Notes under the pieces: generated by a model
The model's database searches: none
What the model was told of the DNA's origin: nothing
The model's input: only the letters and a program-made list of their open reading frames with translations
Part shown: in pieces, positions 1-5,039 of the stretch
Layout of the letters: the number at the start of each line of letters is the position of its first letter
Numbering within the stretch: position 1 is the first letter of the stretch
Assembly (NCBI GenBank): GCA_011371515.1
Contig: DRQE01000185.1
Coordinates: 1 to 6,480, forward strand
DNA: 6,480 bases
DNA from: Deltaproteobacteria bacterium
Lineage (GTDB): Bacteria; Desulfobacterota; GWC2-55-46; DRQE01
Direction of reading: 5' to 3'
Made by a program: the position numbers and the translations under genes

Positions 1-93
1 CTCTATCTCATATTCTACGGTTTTTCCGACCTTACCCTCTGGCTTGGAGGAGGAGAACCTGATAAAATACAGTGGCAGTTTTTGAATAAATAA
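1..93 (+). CDS. Possible C-terminal end of an unidentified protein (partial, runs off left edge)
   Basis: Frame 1 is open from the first base to a TAA at 91-93 and reads 30 residues with the composition of a real protein tail: hydrophobic and aromatic at first (LYLIFYGF...LTLWL), then a GGGEP turn and a polar end (DKIQWQFLNK). Its codons (CTC, ATA, TTC, GAC, ACC) match the neighbouring genes better than the other two frames, although those are also open for about 60-85 bases, so the call is tentative. The family cannot be recognised from so short a piece. If real, it ends 29 nt before the cupin start and the two genes could share a transcript. Confidence 0.4.
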   Translation, partial: LYLIFYGFSDLTLWLGGGEPDKIQWQFLNK

Positions 94-104
94 AAAGATT
101 ACAG

Positions 105-113
105 AAAGGAGGT
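105..113 (+). promoter_or_regulatory. Strong ribosome binding site of the cupin gene
   Basis: AAAGGAGGT is a near-perfect anti-Shine-Dalgarno match, 9 nt before the ATG at 123. It fixes the cupin start and suggests efficient translation. Confidence 0.85.
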
Positions 114-122
114 AAACCCAAC

Positions 123-461
123 ATGGAAGCAGCAAATGTACTCGAGAAGAAAGAGTTCACCGATGACAAGGTCAACAAGGTAACCTACATCAAGACAGAT
201 GCCCTCGCGCAGGACACCTACTACTTCAAGCCGGGCCAAGTCCTGCCATATCATCGCCACCCAGATGGAGACCAGATATTCTTCGTTCACGAGGGCACGG
301 GCACATACTACATAGACGATGGCGAGGAGAAGTCTGTAAGGCTTGAGCCCGGCTGCGTTGTGCTCGCACCAAAGGGCGTGTGGCACAAGATAGTGGCAGA
401 AACAGAGCTCGTTGTCTCACAGGCAACGGTGCAGCCCGCAGGAATGGAGACAAGGGAATAA
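123..461 (+). CDS. Small single-domain cupin protein
   Basis: This 112-residue protein is a single conserved beta-barrel of the cupin_2 type. Motif 1 is visible at residues 38-60, with metal ligands H44 and H46 in PYHRHP and Q51 where most cupins have glutamate. Motif 2 is at residues 77-90 (PGCVVLAPKGVWHK), with the third histidine H88. The expected metal site is therefore His-His-Gln-His, which suits a bound transition metal. There is no signal peptide or extra domain, so it is cytoplasmic. Members of this size act as isomerases, dioxygenases, epimerases or sugar/metabolite sensors, and the sequence does not say which. The ATG has an excellent ribosome binding site, and a strong terminator follows about 50 nt after the stop. 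The gene is thus a single unit or the last gene of an operon entering from the left. Confidence 0.9.
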   Translation: MEAANVLEKKEFTDDKVNKVTYIKTDALAQDTYYFKPGQVLPYHRHPDGDQIFFVHEGTGTYYIDDGEEKSVRLEPGCVVLAPKGVWHKIVAETELVVSQATVQPAGMETRE

Positions 462-480
462 GGCTTCCCTTCTAATCCTT

Positions 481-509
481 ACACCTCTACTGCCCCCTCT
501 CAGAGGTGT
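481..509 (+). repeat. Inverted repeat (hairpin) upstream of the terminator
   Basis: ACACCTCT (481-488) pairs with AGAGGTGT (502-509), giving an 8-bp stem with a 13-nt loop, immediately before the terminator hairpin. It has no U-tract of its own. Its loop contains a second copy of GCCCCC (492-497) that could compete with 515-520 for pairing to GGGGGC (534-539). It may stabilise the mRNA 3' end or assist termination. Confidence 0.5.
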
Positions 510-510
510 G

Positions 511-558
511 GGTAGCCCCCGAACCCCTACTACGGGGGCTACCACCTTCTTTTTTTTT
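511..558 (+). terminator. Rho-independent terminator of the cupin transcript
   Basis: GGTAGCCCCCG (511-521) pairs perfectly with CGGGGGCTACC (533-543), making an 11-bp G+C-rich stem with an 11-nt loop. After ACCTTC comes an uninterrupted nine-base T run (550-558). This is a textbook intrinsic terminator for plus-strand transcription. Read on the other strand, the T run would lie before the hairpin, so it is not a classical terminator for the convergent Nudix operon. Confidence 0.9.
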
Positions 559-563
559 ATAAG

Positions 564-992
564 CTAACGGTCGAGCCTGAATACCTCAAAGCCCTTCTCT
601 TTCCAGAGAAAGTAGTCTTCAAGTATCTTTCTGTGGTCAAAGGCTATATTTTCTGGAAGACTCTCTTTTGTAAAAATAGCGGTGTTCTTTGCGTCATCGC
701 CTGCTACGGGTCTACCCTTTGCCCTCGCAACGAAGACAACGCTTATGGTGTGAAACCTTGGATCCCGCTTCGGGTCTGAATAGGCGTGCATCTGGCAGAC
801 AAGCTCCACATGAAGGCCTGTCTCTTCAAGTGCCTCCCTTCGTGCACACTCTTCAAGGCTCTCGCCCACATCAACGAATCCACCCGGTATTGCCCATCCA
901 TGGGGAGGATTTCGCCTTTCAACGAGTACAATTCCACCACCTTCAAGCTCTATTATTATATCCACCGTTGGTATCGGGTTACGCTGCTTCAT
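564..992 (-). CDS. Nudix hydrolase, ADP-ribose pyrophosphatase-like
   Basis: This 142-residue protein hydrolyses a nucleoside diphosphate linked to another group (X), probably ADP-ribose or an NDP-sugar. The complete Nudix box GX5EX7REUXEEXGU lies at residues 38-60: G38, E44, R52-E53, E56-E57, G59, L60. It includes the Mg-binding glutamates, so the enzyme should be active. After the box comes a [11 protein letters not shown] segment (residues 71-81), which resembles the ADP-ribose pyrophosphatase-like subgroup; assignment to that substrate is inference. The C-terminal [12 protein letters not shown] is also common in Nudix proteins. It is the last gene of the three-gene minus-strand operon. 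Its ATG (992) lies 3 nt past the TAA of the GalT-like gene, and its ribosome binding site GGAGGTGA (minus strand, 1011-1004) is inside that gene's end, so translation is probably coupled. Confidence 0.9.
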   Translation of the reverse strand: MKQRNPIPTVDIIIELEGGGIVLVERRNPPHGWAIPGGFVDVGESLEECARREALEETGLHVELVCQMHAYSDPKRDPRFHTISVVFVARAKGRPVAGDDAKNTAIFTKESLPENIAFDHRKILEDYFLWKEKGFEVFRLDR

Positions 993-995
993 GGC

Positions 996-2000
996 TTAAA
1001 GTGTCACCTCCACTGCCTTCAGAAACTCTGCACTCTCCTCTGGCACACTTATGTTTATGTACATTCCTGTGCCGAGTTCGAACCCTGCGGTTCTGGTGAG
1101 CCTTGGAACAAGGCTCACATACCAGTGGCAGTACTCGTTCTCCATGTCCATGGGTCTGCTCGAGCGTATAACATAGTTGTAGTCAGGGTCGTTCAGCCCC
1201 TTGTAAAGCCTTGCGAGTATGTTTTTAAGGTGCATTGCAAGCTCCCCTATCTCTTCCTCTGTTATGCCCGCAAAGGAGGCACAGTGGCGTCTGGGGAATA
1301 TCCATGTATGAAAGGGCGAAAGTGCCGCATGGGGAATGAAGGTAACAAAACACTTGGTCTCGAATATAACGCGCACCCTGTCTTTAAGCTCGGTCTCTAT
1401 GATGTCGCAGAGAAGGCAGTTTCCCGTATCGTCGAAGTAATGCATACTTGCGTTCACCCTGTCACGGAATTGCACAGGCACGACAGGGGTAGCTATGAGC
1501 TGTGAGTGGGGATGCATCAGAGAGGTGCCCGCACCCTCTCCGTGATTACGAAATATTATTACATGCTCAACCCTTGGGTCCTTGTAGGCATCGAGGAAGC
1601 GCTCCCTGTAGACCTTTATTATCTCCTCTACCTGCTCAAGGGGAAGGTGTGCAGGGCTTGTGTTGTGAAGTGGGCTCTCTATTATTACCTCGCATCTACC
1701 AACCCCTGATATTGTGTGCTTAACGCCATCCCTTTTCCTTATCTTCTCTCCCTCGGTGCTCAAGGCAGCATACTTGTTTGGCACCACCCTTATAGTCCAC
1801 CTGCCATCCTTCTCTATACGGAACTTCTCTGGTGGTGTCATCTCCTCATTTCCGGGGCAGAAGGGACAACCCTTAAGATAGGCTGGCAGCGAGCCCGTCA
1901 CAGGGGTGTAGCTCTTTGTGAACTCATGGGGCCTTCTCGACCTCTCCTTTGCGATTATCACCCACTCTCTTGTTACGGGGTTAAGTCTCAACTCAGACAT
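996..2000 (-). CDS. galT: GalT-like nucleotidyltransferase (galactose-1-phosphate uridylyltransferase family, HIT superfamily)
   Basis: This 334-residue enzyme moves a nucleoside monophosphate between sugar phosphates through a histidine-nucleotide intermediate. The HIT-type active site reads MHPHSQ at residues 162-167, with H165 as the expected nucleophile (E. coli GalT H166). The first zinc site matches E. coli GalT: C45, C48, H112 and H163. A second pair, C195/C198, with later histidines (probably H239 and the HWY histidine) suggests a second structural metal, as in the plant homologue At5g18200. That homologue is an ADP-glucose phosphorylase, so this gene may be one rather than a Leloir-pathway GalT. 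The length is normal for the family. A GTG at 2006 opens the frame 2 codons earlier, but AAGG (minus strand, 2014-2011) lies only 4 nt from it and 10 nt from the ATG at 2000, so the ATG is preferred. It sits 7 nt after the radical SAM stop, between the radical SAM and Nudix genes. Confidence 0.88.
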   Translation of the reverse strand: MSELRLNPVTREWVIIAKERSRRPHEFTKSYTPVTGSLPAYLKGCPFCPGNEEMTPPEKFRIEKDGRWTIRVVPNKYAALSTEGEKIRKRDGVKHTISGVGRCEVIIESPLHNTSPAHLPLEQVEEIIKVYRERFLDAYKDPRVEHVIIFRNHGEGAGTSLMHPHSQLIATPVVPVQFRDRVNASMHYFDDTGNCLLCDIIETELKDRVRVIFETKCFVTFIPHAALSPFHTWIFPRRHCASFAGITEEEIGELAMHLKNILARLYKGLNDPDYNYVIRSSRPMDMENEYCHWYVSLVPRLTRTAGFELGTGMYINISVPEESAEFLKAVEVTL

Positions 2001-2007
2001 TGGCACC

Positions 2008-3210
2008 CTACCTTTTGAACTTCTTTTTGAGCTCTGAAAGAAGCTCGGGGGTTATCTCCCTTATACCCTTCATCCTTGCATATCGCTCTATACCCTCCTT
2101 TATCATTGGTCTTATAAAGAAGGGTATGCGTTTTAGTCTCTCAAGGGCATCTGCCCTCCACTGTGGTTTTACGGGCTCTCTCCTGTTATCATCTGGAATG
2201 TAGCCACACATGGGGTCTTCGTCCATAAGGTCTCCCTTGAGGGCAAGGGCTCTTGCCCTGCATCCACCACAGAGTTCGTTGTATTCGCAGCTGCCACACT
2301 TGCCGCCAAGCTCTGCCTCCCTCATGGACTTAAAGAGTGGGCTTTCGTACCATATACTCTTAAGGTCTCTGTGGCGTATGTTCATATCTCTGGAGCCATC
2401 CTCCGGTATGTAGGGACAGGGTGTTACATAGCCATCGGGGGTTATCCTCATGTAACCCTTTGCAGCAATGCAACCGCTGGTAAGCCCTTTGAGAAGGGAG
2501 GGGTTTATTCTATCGGCAACCCTGAATATGTGCGGGGCACAACGGGATCTTACCATTATTCTGTCCTCGTAGTCTCTCGAAAGCTCTGCAATCTCCGTGA
2601 TTACCGACTCATACTCATCGGGGCTTAAGTCTGTGGACTTCTCGCCCCTTCCTGTGCACACGAGAAAGAATATGTTAAGGGCTGTGGCACCCTTCTCAAG
2701 AGAAAGCCTCAACATATCCTTGAGCTCCCCTTTGTTCTCCCTCGTAACGCTGAATTGTACCTGAAAGGGCAGCCCCCCTTCTCTGAGAAGGTCCATTGCC
2801 TGTACGGTCTCACGCCATGCACCGCGAAGCCCTCTGAACTCATCGTGCACCTCTTCCCTTACGGAGTCAAGGCTTATACCCACCCCTTTTACTCCACTCT
2901 CCTTGAGTCTTTCTACGGTATCGCCGGTAAGCCCTGTCCCGTTGGTTCCAACAAAGACGGTAAACCCATGGTCTGAGGCATGCCGGACTATCTGGAATAT
3001 ATCGCCTCTAAGAAGTGGCTCCCCCCCTGTAAGTATGAGCATAGCAGAGGGATTGATTTCCGCAATGGAGTCTATGACAGCCAGCACCTCCGAAGTGGGC
3101 ATGTCAGACCTGCCCTCAAGCTCACCCGCATCAAGGTAGCAGTGTTTGCACTTAAGGTTACACCTCTTCGTAAGGTTGTAAGATATAAGGTAGGGCTGCG
3201 GGGTATGCAC
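2008..3210 (-). CDS. Radical SAM/SPASM protein with C-terminal PCP_red-like domain (heme/cofactor maturase type)
   Basis: This 400-residue enzyme uses a 4Fe-4S cluster to cleave S-adenosylmethionine into a 5'-deoxyadenosyl radical. The cluster motif CX3CX2C is at C17, C21 and C24, and GGEP at 62-65 binds the methionine part of SAM. The SPASM region has the expected auxiliary-cluster cysteines: C247-X12-G-X4-C265, then CX2CX5CX2C at 305-317, then C335. The segment GGCRARALALKGDLMDEDPMC (315-335) is like that of NirJ/AhbC/AhbD enzymes of heme d1 and alternative heme synthesis. Residues 350-397 (WRADALERLKRIPFFIR..., then IERYARMKG, then ITPELL) resemble the PCP_red domain at the end of BchB. 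The substrate is unknown. The GTG start at 3210 has GAAGGAG 10 nt upstream. It is the first gene of the operon with the GalT-like and Nudix genes, read from the divergent region at 3211-3321. Confidence 0.88.
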   Translation of the reverse strand: MHTPQPYLISYNLTKRCNLKCKHCYLDAGELEGRSDMPTSEVLAVIDSIAEINPSAMLILTGGEPLLRGDIFQIVRHASDHGFTVFVGTNGTGLTGDTVERLKESGVKGVGISLDSVREEVHDEFRGLRGAWRETVQAMDLLREGGLPFQVQFSVTRENKGELKDMLRLSLEKGATALNIFFLVCTGRGEKSTDLSPDEYESVITEIAELSRDYEDRIMVRSRCAPHIFRVADRINPSLLKGLTSGCIAAKGYMRITPDGYVTPCPYIPEDGSRDMNIRHRDLKSIWYESPLFKSMREAELGGKCGSCEYNELCGGCRARALALKGDLMDEDPMCGYIPDDNRREPVKPQWRADALERLKRIPFFIRPMIKEGIERYARMKGIREITPELLSELKKKFKR

Positions 3211-3321
3211 CGTGGGTTGACTCCTTCAGGTTTTATGCTCTATTTTATCTCATAGTGGGCTAATATGAAACACTTTTTAGATACTTGACACCATCCGAGC
3301 ACAGAGGTTAACCTAAACACC
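3211..3321. promoter_or_regulatory. Divergent promoter region between the radical SAM operon and the DUF362 gene
   Basis: This A+T-richer 111-bp gap must hold the starts of two divergent transcripts. Toward the plus strand there is a consensus -35 hexamer TTGACA (3285-3290), but at 17-18 bp spacing only a poor -10 (TTAACC or TAACCT). That position coincides with the 10-bp palindrome AGGTTAACCT (3305-3314), a possible operator. Toward the minus strand, TAAAAT (minus, 3247-3242) is a good -10 with only a weak -35 (TTTCAT, 3270-3265) 17 bp upstream; it would give a leader of about 25 nt before the GTG. The hexamers are seen in the sequence; promoter function is inferred. Confidence 0.4.
3221..3227 (-). 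promoter_or_regulatory. Ribosome binding site of the radical SAM gene
   Basis: GAAGGAG on the minus strand lies 10 nt before the GTG at 3210 and is the main reason to accept that non-ATG start. Confidence 0.7.
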
Positions 3322-4125
3322 ATGGGAGCAGGTATGGTATACATTGCTAAAGATGTAAGAGACATAAAAGAAGCCATTGCAGGGCTTCTTGAAAGGGCAG
3401 CCATAAGCCCGCACAAAAAGGACATACTCATAAAACCCAACCTTGTGGATGCAATAGCCCCACCTGTTACCACACCTGTTGAGTTTGTAGAGGCGATAAT
3501 AGATTGCTTCAGGGAAAGGTGGGAAGGGCTCAACATAGTGGTTGCAGAGGGCACAGGCTCGGCAGAACGCTCCACCCATGAGGTGTTCAAACACCTCGGG
3601 TATCATCTTATGGCAGAAAGAAAAGGCGTGGAGCTTATCGACCTTAACGAAGAACCCCTCACAAGGCTTTCCATGCCCTATCTTACACGCTGGAAGGAGT
3701 TCTATCTGCCCACCGTAGCGCTGGATTACTACATAGTCTCTGCACCTGTGCTCAAGGCACACACCCTCGCAGGCGTTACCCTTACGATGAAGAACATGAT
3801 GGGTTTCGTACCCCCATCGCATTACAGGATGGGTGGGTACTGGAAGAAATCGGCATTCCACACAAGGATAGATGAGGCAATCTTCGACCTTAACAACTAT
3901 CGCTCGCCCGACCTTACCATACTCTATGCAATCCGTGGCATGCGAGATAGCCACCTTGGTGGTGCGCAACTCTCCCCCGGCATCATAGCCCTCGGCTCAG
4001 ACCCTGTTGCCATAGACACCTACGGCACCGTGCTTCTGGGAAGAGACCCGCAGGATATAGGCTACATAACCATGGCACACGGTGTGCTCGGCATGTCAGA
4101 GGATATAACTGTGGTCGAGAGCTAA
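3322..4125 (+). CDS. DUF362 family protein (no ferredoxin domain)
   Basis: This protein of 267 residues belongs to the DUF362 family, whose reaction is not established. Family signatures appear in order: LIKPNLV (36-42), a TTP segment (50-52), VVAEGTGS (73-80), SAPVLKAHTLAGVTLTMKNMMG (140-161), a paired-His region, then GSDPVAID with a following LLGRDPQDIGYI near the C-terminus. Many relatives carry a 4Fe-4S ferredoxin insert or tail. This one has a single cysteine (C62) and therefore no cluster. There is no signal peptide. The ATG at 3322 is used here with GAGGT 13 nt upstream, but the ATG at 3334 (GGGAG at 5 nt spacing) is equally possible and would remove four residues. It is divergent from the radical SAM operon and its stop overlaps the end of the convergent hydratase gene. 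No terminator follows. Confidence 0.85.
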   Translation: MGAGMVYIAKDVRDIKEAIAGLLERAAISPHKKDILIKPNLVDAIAPPVTTPVEFVEAIIDCFRERWEGLNIVVAEGTGSAERSTHEVFKHLGYHLMAERKGVELIDLNEEPLTRLSMPYLTRWKEFYLPTVALDYYIVSAPVLKAHTLAGVTLTMKNMMGFVPPSHYRMGGYWKKSAFHTRIDEAIFDLNNYRSPDLTILYAIRGMRDSHLGGAQLSPGIIALGSDPVAIDTYGTVLLGRDPQDIGYITMAHGVLGMSEDITVVES

Positions 4126-5021
4126 TCGAAGGTTACGGTAAGTTCCACATCTCCTTCAGGAGATAGCCCCCTGTAGACGGCTTTCACAGTGCCTCTTTCC
4201 TTTACGGGCAAAAGGGGGGTAATACTTCCGACAGATACTATGTCCCCTCTTTTGAGTTTCTTGCCCTGTTTTTTAAGGGACTTGGCAAGCCAGAGTATAA
4301 CATTCAGTGGATGGTCCATCACATTTGCCCCTGTGCCCTCGGCAATCTTCTCGCCCCTCTGATCGTATAGAGCAACCCTGAAGGAGGAAAGCCTATCAAG
4401 CCATTCTTTCGTTGGCTCCACATCTATGGGCTCACCTATAACACCAAGCCTTGCCCCCACATTTATTGCCACAACCAGTGGTGCGTTGAGTCGGGTGCCC
4501 TCCTCATAAAGAAGGTCTGGCAGTTCAACGAAGGGTATGACCCTCGATATGCCTTTAAGTGCCTCCTCTATGGTGGTTGCCCTGTTTATGCTCTCATCTT
4601 TTATCTCCACTATGAGGTCTCCCTCCATCATAAGCCTCGTGCCGAACCCGAAGGGCACCGTTGCTGGAGACCTGCGCAGCATCCTTTCGAGAATGAAACC
4701 CCTTACAGGCTCGTCTATGCCGAACCTTTCCTGCACCCTCCTGTTTGTAAGCCCCACCTTGTAGCCAACAGCCTGTCCATAGGCTCTGCCTATCTGCTGG
4801 ATGAACTCTTTCTGCACCAGAAGGGCTTCCTCCATGGTGAGCCCCTCTGGAGGGGGTTTAACGGTATATTCCTTTATGTATCCATCGGCAAGCCCGTGGG
4901 CTATATCTTCTATGTTCTGTCTGCCGTGTTCTGTGAATCTGTAGAGTATGGCAAGAAAGACCACAAACACAACTGTAACCACCATAACCCCCCATGGGGT
5001 CTTTCTTCTTTTCTCTCTCAA
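4122..5021 (-). CDS. Membrane-anchored 2-keto-4-pentenoate hydratase-like protein (FAH superfamily)
   Basis: This 299-residue protein starts with a basic tip (REKRRK) and one hydrophobic segment (about 11-27), an uncleaved anchor or signal sequence that would place the rest outside the cytoplasm. The rest matches the MhpD/DmpE hydratase fold, whose members add water to 2-hydroxypentadienoates. YKVGLTNRRVQERFGIDEP (87-105) is the family's conserved block. Likely metal ligands are E133 and D135 (EGDLIVEI) and E166 (PFVELPD), where MhpD has Glu-X-Glu and Glu. Soluble family members are about 260-270 residues; the excess here is the N-terminal extension. The TTG start at 5021 is supported by AAAGGAGG 10 nt upstream, which overlaps the transporter's stop codon. 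It is the second gene after the Nramp-type transporter, and no aromatic-degradation genes are present. The substrate is unknown, and it could be a non-hydratase FAH-fold enzyme. Confidence 0.82.
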   Translation of the reverse strand: MREKRRKTPWGVMVVTVVFVVFLAILYRFTEHGRQNIEDIAHGLADGYIKEYTVKPPPEGLTMEEALLVQKEFIQQIGRAYGQAVGYKVGLTNRRVQERFGIDEPVRGFILERMLRRSPATVPFGFGTRLMMEGDLIVEIKDESINRATTIEEALKGISRVIPFVELPDLLYEEGTRLNAPLVVAINVGARLGVIGEPIDVEPTKEWLDRLSSFRVALYDQRGEKIAEGTGANVMDHPLNVILWLAKSLKKQGKKLKRGDIVSVGSITPLLPVKERGTVKAVYRGLSPEGDVELTVTFD

Positions 5022-5031
5022 AGCCCTTGTT

Positions 5032-5039
5032 CCTCCTTT
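5032..5039 (-). promoter_or_regulatory. Ribosome binding site selecting the TTG start of the hydratase-like gene
   Basis: AAAGGAGG on the minus strand lies 10 nt before TTG 5021 and shares its first base with the last base of the transporter's TGA stop (5041-5039). No ATG has comparable support; the next in-frame ATG, codon 13, is inside the hydrophobic segment. Confidence 0.75.

Noticed and set aside
44..68. TTGGAG ... TAAAAT as a promoter for the cupin gene
   Set aside because: The spacing between hexamers is only 13 bp, too short for a sigma-70 promoter, and the segment probably codes for the tail of an upstream gene.
511..558. Terminator read as bidirectional, serving the Nudix operon as well
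   Set aside because: On the minus strand the A run precedes the hairpin and no U-tract follows it, so intrinsic termination in that direction is not supported.
786..1505. Long open frame of 239 codons on the plus strand
   Set aside because: It lies antisense to the GalT-like and Nudix genes, which have clear catalytic motifs. Its translation is Cys/His-rich with no recognisable domain.
3313..3969. Open frame of 218 codons on the minus strand
   Set aside because: It is antisense to the DUF362 gene and is a by-product of that gene's codon bias. No family motif is present.
4149..4164. Hairpin ATCTCC-TTCA-GGAGAT as a possible terminator for the DUF362 gene
   Set aside because: The stem is only 6 bp, there is no T run after it on either strand, and it lies inside the hydratase-like coding sequence.
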